From NCBI RefSeq assembly GCF_031877795.1, contig NC_133933.1, forward strand, positions 21,790,029 through 21,854,028: a stretch of DNA of 64,000 bases, given 5' to 3'. A program made the translations under genes and the position numbers. Of this stretch, positions 15,501-26,699 are shown one piece after another (position 1 is the stretch's first letter; the number at the start of each line of letters is the position of its first letter). The notes under the pieces are model-generated. The model searched no databases, was not told the DNA's origin, and saw nothing but the letters and a program-made list of their open reading frames with translations. This DNA is from Strix aluco. Its lineage: Eukaryota > Chordata > Aves > Strigiformes > Strigidae.

Positions 15501-18500
15501 TAGAACTTGGCAGCAAAAACTACAAAAAATTTCTTTCTAAAAATCCAATTTGGGTATGGTCCTGTTTTTTCTGATCTCAGGTGGCTTTGGCAGCATAACT
15601 GCATTTTCAGTTAACTAGCCTTTAATGAGTTAAAGTAGCGTGCGTTCCCCACGTCTCTCAATTTCAGCAAGTGCAAGTCTTTCAGAGTAGTTGTCTTCAC
15701 ATGTCTAAGTGTGAAACATGTTCACAACCTGTTGCAGTAATTATTTAAAACATTTTTTCCTGTTGCCTAGATGCCTTTTCTAAAACCAGTATTTCATGCT
15801 GTAGTTTCTAATGTTTCCAGTTGTGCCCTCATACTGCTTGTATTTGAGATAAGCGTATTCTGTAATGTATACCTGTCGTTTAATTACTCAGAGTGTACTC
15901 ATCTCAGTTTCTTTCCTCTAAATGTATTTACAATGTCATTGCCTGTCACCTGTGCTTCTAGACATGTTTGGTACCATATTTTTTTGAACTTTGCTGCTTA
16001 TGGTGACTTATGTCTACTGTGCAAACTATTCATATTTGGTTGTATCAGTAGTGATACAGTAAGTTATGAGTTATCTTTTTGTCTCCTAATAATTGTACTA
16101 AATGTTCCTGAGATGTTAGTGTCTTTGGTCTTCCTTATGGATTTAGTTATGTCTTTAAAGTGTTTAGTTACTGAAAAAAGTCAAACCATAGCCATGCAGC
16201 TGTCTCTTGATGTCCTGTACTTATGGGAGGTTTGTCCTTTAATCTAATTAAAATCTTTTACTGTGCCTTCTTTCAGCCTGTGAAGTTAGCGGTTGTGTGC
16301 AGAGATGGGCAGTTGCATTTATTTGAACATATCTTAAATGGGTAAGTTAGTATTCATCTTGAGGGTGTCCTTGGGAAAGGTCTGGGATTCCTGTAAGGCA
16401 AAGTTCAGTCTTGTCATGCTGCTGCCTTTAATCTCTTGTATTTCTTCACAAACAAGGTTCCAGCTGTTTTTTTGTCTTGGGTTACTGAGCACATGTATGG
16501 AGAACTTACTTGTTGGGGCTGTGCTGCACTTTGGTGTTAAGTGTTGCTTTAGCCAGGATTTTGTGTGTCTGTACTTCATCTTAGCCATCTGTAAAAGGTG
16601 TAAACTGGCTGAGTTTGCTGAGGACCTGCTAATGAAAGGTGCTTAGATGTGCAGGGTACTGAAGTGTTTTGAGCTAAACATCTTGGAATTTTTTAATTCC
16701 TTTTTTTTTTTCAGTTATTGCAAAAAGCCCTTAACATCAAACTGTACTATCCAGATAGCAACGCCTGGAAATGATGAGGATTCCACACCAAAACCAGTCC
16801 CTATTCTAGCAGCTGCATTTTGCACAGACAGACAGTCTCTGCTGCTTGTGTATGGAAACACCTTACAGCCCATTATAGAGAAAGTGGTATGTAAAACTTA
16901 CTGGAGAAGTTTTGGATTTTGTAATAAGGACTGCATACTGCTCTCAGTTCAAGGGATTTTTTTTTTTTTTTTACTTTTTTGAAATTGTATAACAATTTCA
17001 AAGTTTATTCCTTTCCCCTTTTCTGGGAGCTATGCCTGTTGCTCCTGAGCTGTTTTGAAAGATGATTTGTATTCTTTCAATTAAAATACAACTTGACATT
17101 ATTGCTGGCTGTTTCTTACCATTTTATCTGTTACTGAGTTAGGCCACTGAAACTGGTTTTAATACTGTTTCAGTTTGCAAGCTTCTTTGGAGAGCATAGA
17201 GATCTGGTAACAGAATGCAGATGTGCAAAGCAGCTGCTGTTCTAGACTTTATACCTCTGGAATTTGTTCTCATCTTTCAGTAGTATAATGAATCACGGGG
17301 GTGAATCTCAAATATATTAACTGGTTTTGTTCCTGTCCTTCTAGTCTTTGAACACCACTGAATCCCACGTGTGTTTGATAAGGGACATCCAGAAAGCCTT
17401 GTCACTTAAAACAGACGTTGCTCTAACAAAGGTGAGCTTTGCGTGAAACGCGATTTTTGTTGCTCCTCTTGTTTTGCTTTGGAAATGGTAGAATTCACTG
17501 CTCTCTTTTAAAATTAGGTTGGATTTCTGGACGGACCTGCTCAGAGCAGCTCAGAGCAGCTCAGAGCTACAGATGTCCATAGCACTTGGACGGGTGTAGG
17601 TAGAGTGTGCTTCAGAGCTGCTGTGCGTCCTAGTATCTTCTCGCACACAGTTACCCTCCTGTAGCTCACAGCAAGTCCTGTTCTCAGCAGGTCTGCTTGA
17701 TAGACAGGACTGGCTGATGGCTTCTTTTCTGCTTGAGATCAGTCCTTCCCCTAGAGTCTGTCAGTTTGCACAGCCTCTTTGACCCTGATGATTTGCGGTG
17801 AAGTTGGGATGGCTTTGTTTTAGAGTCTAAATAAAAAGGGCATGTCCTTTTGGCTCTTTCTCGAGGTGGCCTTCAGGTGTTCCTACTCACAGAGAATGTG
17901 ATGGCAACAGTGTCCACTGAGGCCAGTTGCAACCGTTTTCTCTCATGCAGGATCCCCTGGGTGTTTAGAGACAGGCTGTAAAGTTCTTAATCAGTGTGCA
18001 TATTCAAGGCCTTGAAGATTTGAAATGCTTGCGCTATCAGTGAAGTGAGCGCTGTTTTTCTAACCCTCAAGTTACCTACTGGATCTGGTGCTCCGTCAGC
18101 CAGATGGGGTTTTGTGTTGATTCCTCAGTCCTGGAGCTGGCACGTAGCAGAGCTGAAATGTGGTGAGAGGTGTAGGAACTCCCTGGCATGCAGTGATGAT
18201 ACCTATCTTGGTTTCGCTTTTTGCTGAATTCCACTGAAGACACATTTCTCTTGGCTGTCTGAGCATGCCTTGTGGGGAGAAGGTCAGTGATTAGTGTGGT
18301 CAGGAAAGGGGGTAGTATTTTAACACAACTGCTGTTCTACAGTAAAATTCTTGAGTTACAAAATCAAATTTTTTTACTTTTACACACAGCATATGGAAGT
18401 TGCGTTGCTTAATGTAGTAGATTATATTTGTATCACTTCATTGGGCACCCAGCAGGGCTTCCACAAGTACAGAATTTTGGGCAGGTACTTCAAAGAAAGG

Positions 18501-21500
18501 CCCTGCACAGAAACACTGTGGTTAAAGAAGTTCTGGAAGTAGCAGTTAGCATTCTTGATGTTCTGGAAGTGACATACTCCCTTACATCCTCTGTGGGTCA
18601 GGAGAGCCCTTGGTTATTAAATATATTTCCTTTAAAATTCAATCTCCTTTGGGTTCGTTGAAGATGGATGCCACAGCTTGCTTGGTATAACCTAAGGTTG
18701 CTCTGTGTCATCACAGTCATGGTCTTCAGTCAATTCAGTCTACTGAGTTCTGCATTTGAGCAATCCCTAAAAGAAAATCGGTGGGACTGAAGTGAATAGT
18801 AACTACCTTTTACTGTTACATTGAGCTGCTGTTCATGATCAGTTCTGCTCCTCCAGTGGAAGCTGAATTAATCTGCATGTGGTTTATGGGCCTGACTATT
18901 AGTACACGTGGTATCTGTTGCTAGTAAACATCCAAATATTTGTTGTTGGATACAAACACTTAGTTTGATGAGTGTTATGGAAGAAGCTTGTAAGAAGAAT
19001 AATTCACAGGTGATTCCAAAGAGATCATTGCTTTAGTTAATTATGAAAACTAGCTGACTGTTGCTTGAGGTTATTCATGGCTCTTAAAAATGTAGGATTT
19101 TCCTAATATCTATGTCAAGAAAATGGGTTGTGGCAGGCTGGTTTTACCATGTATATGATAGTCTCGGAATAAAATCGGTATTTTAAATTGGAAGAAAATA
19201 TTAGCAATTCATGCAGATGTGGTTATCTCTGTCTACTAGGTAAAGACGCCTGTTGTGAACTCAGACACCAAAGTTCTAGTGCCTGGCATTCCAGGACATA
19301 GTACAGCTGTCAAAACTCCATCCTCGGGAAAGGAGAGAAAGAAAAACAAGAGGAAACCGGGAGAAACAACGGTAAAGTTTTTTCTTTTAAATACAGCAAT
19401 AATGGATACACTAGAATCATAAATCATCGTTATAACTTCTTTAGGTGAATTTGAACTTGCTTTGTTTGGTGTGGAAACAAGGTTAATGATAACCATCTTT
19501 TAGTATGAAAGAGACTTCCCTCGGCTCAAAACCTTTCCCTCGTTCAAGCCCTGTGTGCCTTGCCCGTAGTTTTGCCATGTTCCTGCAGAGCTTTGTCACA
19601 TGCTTGTGTCTGTGTCTCTGTGCTAAGGTATATTACTGCTTTTCACTCAGAACTTCCTTCTCTTCTTTTCTCAGGCTATTCTCTGTTGGTACATTTAAAA
19701 GAATATGCAAAATTTATGTTATTTTCCAGTGGAATCAGGGAATGCTGTAGGTTAGGTACTTTGCTTTCAGCTGACATTTCTGAGCATCTACACTGAAACA
19801 GCACTGCTCTTGTTTACCATCTGCAGGAAAGCATTGAAGAGCGCCTAGAGGCATTGGATATTGATGTGGGCAAAGTAAAAACTCCAGGTGGCCTTCCACA
19901 AACAGATAGCTTCGCGGTACTTTTGGTTCAGGGCTTGGAAAGCAACGATGCGGAAATCTTAAATGTAAGTGTTACAAGATCATTGTATGCTGTTGAATCT
20001 ATTCACTGAGACTTGGGGGGAACCTTCCTGAAAGCTGGGGAGGCTGAACAGTCAAGAACCTGTTGTTTCTTCCTGCTGCTTTTTGCTGATTTGCTGCTCA
20101 AGGCAGTGGTATTATTAATGATAGTAGCGGTGTTACTTTTTTATTGTTATCTACTTTGCTTTCTGAGTCAGTGCATGAAGTTTGAGACACTTCTGTTTAT
20201 GATACATTTGTTATGTCACAGTTCAGATGTTTTACAAGCGATGTTACTAATGCAGCCATCTTCCCTTTAGCTTGAGCTGGAGCATAATCTGTGCTTAGTC
20301 TCCTGAATGCATGGTTTCCAAGTAGATACTGTTTGAAAAATGCATTGATGACAACAGTTTCACTCAAAGCTTACAGTTGCACTTGGACTAGGAGGAAATA
20401 ATAGTTCAGGGGCAGGGAAATAAAAATCTTAAGAACTTGATGCTGAATAGAAATTGTCACATGTGCTGGTGAAAGGAGTTTATTTATAGAAGTCAAGCAC
20501 AGAAAATAGCAAGGGAAATTTTAATGTGCCGTGATGCTTCATTTCTAACATGGGGTGGGTGGACCAGATAGAGGCAATGCTAGATTGTTTTAGGTGGGTT
20601 AATAAGGTGTCTTATTTTGTTAATTGTAGTTGAATTGAAAAGCGGAACTCCTTTTCACAGTAAATCTTATAACTTGTTATCCTCAGCATACAAAGGTAAT
20701 GGAGTAGAAATTTAAATGGAGTAGAGATTTAAAACCAGGAATTTTTGATTGTACTTATTGCTTGTACACATGTTAAAACTGATATATTTTTTCATTTTAA
20801 CAGAGAGTGCTTAACACAAGAAAGGAAAGTGTAATAAAGAACACAGTAGCCAGAATGCCTATACATGCTGTCATTCCACTGCTGCATGAGGTAGGAGAGA
20901 CTGCATTTCTTGTACTGTCATACAAGCCACATTTGGTTTGTGTTCTAGCTGGGGAAAATCCAGGATATGTCTCTTTATTTTTACCATTGAAATTGGTTTG
21001 GTAGTTTTGCAGAACAGAAATAGTTCTTAATTTATATCTGATATGCTCTTATCTTCTCTGAAGCTTAACCAAAGGACAAAGTGCCACTGTCAAAGCTAGG
21101 AAGAGCATTAGATCATGTAATGTTATTTTAAATGATTATGTGAGAAAAAGAAAAGGAAGTGGTTAAGCTAAAACTTGTTTAGTCCATGGGAAACAATTAC
21201 CATTACATCCTTTAAACTAAACTTTAAAATGGATGTAATTTGAAACATGAAAATAGCAGTGCTAGCCAGAGCAAGTTATATGAGCATAAATATGCTAGAT
21301 AGGCATGTGAGAGAAAGAAAAATACAATGCGTACTTACAGCAGTGAGCTGAGACAGCACTCGGAAATTGAGGGGCAATTTCCGTCCTCTTTTGAGGATAG
21401 CTCAGAAGCCCAGTTGCTATCTTTAAGCTTTGTGACATCACTTAGTAATAATTTTAAAAGGGATTTGGCTGCTGAAGTGCTTATTCAGTGATACTAAATA

Positions 21501-24500
21501 AAATCTTTATTTAGACAGAAATATTTTAATAACTAGCATATCTAGACATTACTTTGTTTAAACTGAACATCGATTAGTTGCTCTTGTTATGTGACTGACA
21601 TTCTATAACATAAATTAATGGTTAGATTTCTCTTGATTTTAATGTGCTGGCCACAAGTAAGATTTAATTTTTATTTGTGGTACTAATCTTAACTGAATTA
21701 TGCAGATGGCCTGGTTTTGAATGTTCAGACTTCCTTTAAGCAAGTGTCGTGACACCTCCTTAGACTTACGTTACTGGGGTGCAGCATTTCTTCTCTAGGA
21801 CCTTTGTCAGAGAATCTAAGTGCAAGTGTTTGACTATATAATCTCAGTGGATGGACAGATCATCATGTAACTGTCTTCTCCAGAGTTTGAGATTGGTTCT
21901 GTGAAATAGCCTTTACCTGATAATTACCTTCACTTGTTTCCCCAAGTTGTCCATGTTGTAACAGCTGCTCTACTAAGCAGATACACAGATATATATATAC
22001 ATAAAGGGATTTCCATCTATGTATTCCTGCCCACTTTAAGTTTCACTGGATATATATTGCTTGTTAAGAGTTCCAGTTTTATTGTAATTATGAAACTCAG
22101 CTATCGCAAGTTAGCAGCCTGTGTATAGGATGGTAGAGTAGGCAATGCAGTATTCTGGAGCCTGGCAATGGTTCATCCTAGCAAACTTCAAATGCCCCAA
22201 CATTGGAGCTGTCACATGCACGTAATGTTGTTTTTTTTAAACTCATTATGTGTTTCTTACTTATTGCTGGCTATTTTTGTCCTTTTAGCTTACAAAGAGA
22301 TTGCAGGGCAACCCATACAGGTAAGAGACAGCTCAACTACAGTATCATTTTTTTGAAACTTCTCTAGAGTATGTTTAATAGTCCCTCCCTCCACCTATGT
22401 GTTTAATTTCCATAGTACCTGTAATTAAACTGCAGCACCTTGAGGTAAAAATTCTCACCTGTTTGTGGGTGCAAAGAGGAACTTTTATTAAGGCAGTGCT
22501 TTGTCAGGATGGCTGAAGTGAAATTAAAAAGGGAAAAGGATACCTGAAATAAGCATATAACCCTGGGAATGTATCTGACATCCCAGAATATCAACACTGT
22601 GAACCTGATGCATATGTAAAATAAAATAACTTTCAGATGTATAGCTTATTCAGTTTAATTATCAAATATATTTAGACATCTCCTGGTGGTGTGTTTAATA
22701 ACAAAACCAGCTCTTCCTCCCCCCACACCCCCCATCTTGTTACATTGCTATAAGGATAGCTTTGCTGAGACTAGCTGTCCTTAATGGTGGTGAGTTTTTT
22801 GTTGTTGCTTTTTATTTTACTTTTTTAAAAATAAAAATTCCCTCATTGTAGGCGGAGAAAAAAGTAGCATGCTTTGATCTTTTATTCATTGAAACCTCAC
22901 ATAAAAGATGTCAGAAACACAGACCCCTGAACATGTCTAGTTTAATGTCTCAATTAAATGCCTATTCTTTTCCTAACATACATTACAACTATAACTTAAA
23001 TAGGTATCTCATCTGGATAGCCAAACTGTTTTATTTCCATCTGCATTTGTCTTTTTATATAGTGAAAGAGAAGCACTTCCTATAGAACTGTTTAGCATCT
23101 AGAATGTTAAATAGGTGTTTCTCAGCCATTATCTCTTTGATATAATTTGTTTTTCTTTTCCAGTGCCTCACTAATGGTTCGATGGCTGAAGTCTGTTTTT
23201 ACTCTACATGCATCCTACCTTTCCACAGTAAGTATTCTGCATTAGTGCTAATGCACATAAGTAAAACAAGTTTTGAATGATTAAATATATGTATATTCTT
23301 CCTTCAGGAATCTGTCTTCTGCTTTCCACATATGGCAGTGCCCAAATCAATGTACAGGGCTATACTTATGCCACTTTTGCTGAATTGCTGCACATTGGTT
23401 ATAAATTGTTTATCTTAGTCATTCATGACATAATTATAGTCAGCCCAAAGTCAAACCAAGATAAGTTATGTCATACCTGTGAGAGTTAGGGAACAAAATT
23501 ACTGTCAAAGAGTAATCTAGCCTGTGTCGCTAAATCTTACAGAACTAAATTTGTCTTGCTGTTGTAGTGCTCATCTTGAGACTATCTTGGGCATGGCTAG
23601 ATTTATAGGGTAAAGGTGTGCCAAAGTTGGCAGGGTAGTAATTAATATCCTAGCTTCTGGATTGAAGTCCAGCCTTGCCTTACAAGTGATGGATAAAACT
23701 CTCTTGCTCAGTTACAAAAAAGTCATTCTGGCACTGTTAGTCCTTTCTCCCATTAGAGGATAGCTGTACGTCAGAACTTGCTGATGCTGCGTTCGTACAC
23801 TGGTATATATTCAGTTCCCATTTACACAACTTTCCAAATAGTGCTGCGACACCTGCTTACAGCAGTGACTATGGAAAGGAAAAGTAGTATAAGAATTGCC
23901 ATGTTTTGAAAGTAGATTATGTTTCTGAACATGGCTAAATATTAACTCATCAAGCTGCAGGTGGTTTCTGTGAGCCCTCAGCTCTCCCTTCTGTCTAAAA
24001 TAATGTGAGCAAGGATTGCTTGCCCCAAGTGTACAAAGGTAGTTTAAAAAATTTAAAAGTAGCCGTCTGCGATGTGTTGGTCAACAGCTTCATTTTTTCT
24101 TCATCCCTCTCTTCTCTCAAGTTGCCAGACCTTATTCCTCAGCTGGGAATGCTATATCAGTTAATGGAGAGCAGAGTAAAAACTTTGCAAAAGCTTTCCC
24201 GTCTGCACGGAAGACTCTTCATTCTTGTCACCCAGGTGAGTTCCAACTAAATAACATGAAGAAGTGTCGTTTGCAGACTTAACCTCCTCTTGTGATCAAA
24301 TCTGATGGAACCTGTCATTGGGAGCTTAATACAGCTGCTGTACAGCTACGCTGATAACGCTTAAAGCAGCACACTTGATTGACTATCTAGTTAGTCCATG
24401 CTCACTGGAAGTGTTACACATTTTTTCCTGCCAAATGTGTCTACTAACCCATAGAGGCTTAAAGGGGAATAAATAGGAGGTACCGGGCCACTTCAGAACA

Positions 24501-25649
24501 GATGCCTCTAAAATTTTACTTTGTCCTTCATACTTGTTTGGCTGTTAAACTACTACCGTAAATGAATTAACGTGTGTTAGACTTGATGGAGGCTTCATGT
24601 ACATCGTTATGAGTTTTGTTGACTTTTAAGGTTGGACTATATGGTTGCATCTAAGGCTAATCTGCAAATTCTATTCAGGTTGCAGCATCAGAAACAGTTC
24701 AGGATGCAACTGAGGTTAATCAGACTGCGAAGCTGGTATATGAGGATGGTAAGTGTTGTATGCTAGGTGTAGCTCAGCTCCTGAATTCACGTGACATCTG
24801 ATACATGATGGCTGTTCATCATGCCTCTGTCCTTATCCATTAGTGTACAGTCCCCAGATAGAGAGTTTCTGTGGGAAGTCCATGGCAGGAAAGTCAGTCG
24901 TTAATGATGCATGCATCTCGTAGTTGGTTGTTCATTCCTTCCTTCCCCTCCTTTTATTTCCTGTCATTCCCTCCCATCCCTGCTTCACAAATTAAGGAAT
25001 CAGTTAATTGGAAGTTCAGGATGCTGCTTAGCTTAATTGGCAACCTCGAATTTCTAGCGTTAGCTGCTCTCTTTCTCAGGTGGATACAGTCAAGCCACTT
25101 TTGAGTCAGCAGGACATCAAGGTAGTGGATGTCTGTGTGTATGCGTGTACACTTCCAGTTTGGCCTTTTTTCCTACTGCAACTTTGTACTTGTATAATCG
25201 TTAACGGAAGTGACTTGTTCCTAATTCATGTTGATCAACCTAATCTTCAGGTAGAATTAGCTTTGGAATTGAAGTAGCACAGTTTGGAGACTTAGCAACA
25301 TGTGGGGTTGGGCACTGTTTGCACAATGACATTTTAAAGTCTGTTCTTCAGACTGAGGGATTGTTTTCTCTTTGCAGAATCCTCAGAGGAGGAAGGCTCA
25401 GATGATGAGATGATTGCAGATAAAGACTCTGATGTAAGTGGAGTTGGATCAGATCTTCTCCCTCCTGCTTGTAACAGAAATTGTGTGACTGTCAAAGGTT
25501 CAAATATTCCTGTTTATTTTTTTCCTCAGGAAAACTGGGATGAAGATGAGGAAAAAGAGGAGCAATCTGATGAACAAGAAATGACTGTTGAAAAGGAAAT
25601 CAATGGTGATTCTGATTTGGAACCAGAAAATGAAAGTGAAGAAGAATAG
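1..25649 (+). CDS. WDR43: WDR43 (UTP5 homologue), 18 exons, 5' end cut by window
   Basis: WD-repeat nucleolar protein of the UTP-A/t-UTP part of the small-subunit processome, acting in pre-rRNA transcription and early processing. Exons read from frame and GT/AG sites: 1-192, 4767-4901, 7359-7480, 13167-13287, 14453-14592, 15092-15194, 16277-16341, 16715-16886, 17345-17431, 19240-19371, 19827-19964, 20804-20890, 22289-22320, 23164-23227, 24122-24235, 24679-24748, 25378-25433, 25530-25649 (TAG). Phases agree at every junction, giving 649 visible residues. The start codon lies before base 1; by the mammalian protein about 15 codons are missing. Exons 1-8 hold the WD repeats ([30 protein letters not shown]). 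Exons 9-10 are a basic linker. Exons 11-15 match the Utp12 domain (ESIEERL to [18 protein letters not shown]). Exons 16-18 are an acidic tail ending ENESEEE. No break is visible. Introns 3, 4, 5 and 9 host snoRNAs; introns 2 and 3 contain CR1. Recognition rests on recalled human WDR43 sequence and is strong. Confidence 0.97.
6121..6962 (-). mobile_element. CR1 LINE, 3' part, antisense in WDR43 intron 2
   Basis: Read on the minus strand, this gives the carboxyl end of a CR1 reverse transcriptase in broken frames: [49 protein letters not shown]. It then runs into the usual CR1 3' region and a short tail (catagaatcataaaat on the plus strand). It is 5'-truncated at about 6962 and several frames are broken, so it is not active. 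It lies in the opposite orientation to the host gene. Confidence 0.93.
7901..7980 (+). ncRNA. Box C/D snoRNA in WDR43 intron 3, SNORD53-like
   Basis: Box C ATGATGA is at 7907-7913, box D CTGA at 7972-7975 and a D' CTGA at 7938-7941. The ends form a perfect terminal stem, CTTGCT (7901-7906) with AGCAAG (7975-7980). The element just upstream of box D, CTTGGCTGT, is complementary to the 28S rRNA motif ACAGCCAAG (rRNA recalled from memory). By the +5 rule it would methylate the first C after ACAG. The D' side carries GGTTTCGCT, complementary to the adjoining AGCGAAACC. Spacing and guide match the copy at 18185. Human SNORD53 and SNORD92 lie in WDR43 introns, which supports the call. Confidence 0.88.
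8385..11310 (-). mobile_element. Old CR1 LINE (endonuclease and RT remnant), antisense in WDR43 intron 3, split by an LTR
   Basis: The plus strand carries degenerate antisense CR1 ORF2 throughout, for example ggccctccactggatttgct near 8464, gcatgatctgccatttg near 9225, gcatgcctggacaat near 10390 and gggtggttaaagcccc near 10919. The frame is heavily broken and more diverged than the intron 2 copy. An LTR (9417-9997) interrupts it, so the CR1 is the older insertion. Boundaries are approximate, especially the left one. Confidence 0.8.
9417..9997 (-). mobile_element. Solo LTR with 5-bp target duplication, inside CR1
   Basis: The element runs TGTCATGG to AGGACA and is flanked on both sides by GCTAC (9412-9416 and 9998-10002), a 5-bp target duplication. 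The minus strand reads as the LTR: it starts TGTCCTGGTTTCA, and a TATATAA-like box lies near 9727-9735. The plus strand shows an A/T-rich stretch near 9555-9625. This is a common LTR type in neoavian birds (recalled, not searched). No internal ERV sequence remains, so it is a solo LTR made by LTR-LTR recombination. Confidence 0.9.
13438..13522 (+). ncRNA. Box C/D snoRNA in WDR43 intron 4, SNORD92-like
   Basis: Box C GTGATGA is at 13443-13449, D' CTGA at 13475-13478, a C'-like ATGAGGA at about 13486-13492 and box D CTGA at 13514-13517. Short flanking complementarity (TGCT with AGCA) gives the terminal stem. The D guide CCTTGGCTGTG has two more bases before box D than the copies in introns 3 and 9. 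This moves the predicted methylation two nucleotides upstream, to the A of CACAGCC in 28S rRNA. The 3' half is very similar to the intron 5 copy, so the two are paralogues. The ends are approximate. Confidence 0.85.
14701..14786 (+). ncRNA. Box C/D snoRNA in WDR43 intron 5, SNORD92-like
   Basis: Box C GTGATGA is at 14707-14713 and box D CTGA at 14778-14781. ATGC at 14702-14705 pairs with GCAT at 14782-14785 as the terminal stem. An internal CTGA about 25 bases after box C serves as D', followed by a C'-like ATGAAGA. The D guide CCTTGGCTGTG is identical to that of the intron 4 copy. The D' guide (GTTTTCG) is less like the 28S complement than in the other copies. Same strand as the host gene, as expected for processing from the spliced intron. 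Confidence 0.84.
18185..18269 (+). ncRNA. Box C/D snoRNA in WDR43 intron 9, SNORD53-like
   Basis: Box C GTGATGA is at 18193-18199, D' CTGA at 18224-18227 and box D CTGA at 18259-18262. A perfect 7-bp terminal stem joins GGCATGC (18185-18191) and GCATGCC (18263-18269). The D guide CTTGGCTGT directly abuts box D as in the intron 3 copy, and the D' guide GGTTTCGCT is shared with it. This is the best-formed of the four. Confidence 0.89.
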
Positions 25650-26695
25650 CAGCACGAAAGAATAATTTTAACAGTTCAAACAAGTGGGCCACCAAACTCT
25701 AATTCTGGATCATCTTGCTGAAAGATGCCATATTTGCATATAGGAAGTGCAGACTCACGCGCAGCCTGTGTGCAGAGGCACATGTGGGGCACTGTGCATT
25801 TCGGAATCCAGAATGTTTAACCATGCCAGCCTTCTCTCGCCCTATTTCCCTGCGCTTACTTATAGAAACATTTCTTCCACCTCATGGTCAGATTATGCCT
25901 GTCATGTGGACATGCATTTGTATCTCAAGTGAAATAAATCTGCCACCGCTGTTTGTGTGGTAAACTTGGTTCAGCTTTACATTGAATTTGTTTCAAATAT
26001 TCAAGGATCAAAGACAACTGGTCTATACCTTCTTTCCATGCTTCAGTTAGCAATAGCAAGTGGGCATCCTGCTGCATTTGTAAAAAAAAAACACAACAGA
26101 AAAAGAAAAAAAAAGATATTTTTGTAATATTTAAATTCTCTACTGAAATTCCTCCCCCCTCTCCCCCCACCCTCCATCGGTTTAGCCATGCCTTGGCAAT
26201 ATCTAAATGCCAACCTGACTTAAAAATGGCTTTTTCTTTTTTTAACAAATTTGAACTCAAGACTTTTATATGTACAAATCAATGACTTTTCTTGTGCTTC
26301 AAAAGGACATTAGAACTATCACTGGCTCCTAATTTTGTTTTAATGGAGGCTGTATATAAGTTTAATGCTAACCCAGAGGATAGACTGTGTTGGACTGGGT
26401 GTGCAGAGGGGAGTAACACAGGGAAATGAGAAGGTGAATGCTTGTGAATACATAGCGCACAGCTATACCTTTATTACGGATTTTTAATCTCTCAGTGGCA
26501 GAACAAGGACAGCTATTTGCTCAGCTAATGGAAGCTGAAGTGGTGCAAAACATTTTTAAGAGCAAAACAAGGTAAAGGTTTGAGCCATTCACCACTATAA
26601 TGTACAATAATATATTTGTCTATAAATGGAGCTGTTGCAACTAAATACCACCCTCTTTGTAAAGTGAATAAATATACATCTCCTTTACCAAATAT
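25650..26695 (+). other. WDR43: WDR43 3' UTR with polyadenylation signals
   Basis: AT-rich sequence follows the TAG stop without a further intron signal. An AATAAA at 26667-26672 is followed about 25 bases later by a GT-rich stretch (tgtggtgtttgttgagcg), a good cleavage context. An earlier ATAAA-like signal near 25931 could give a short 3' UTR. The exact cleavage site is inferred. Confidence 0.7.
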
Positions 26696-26699
26696 CTGT

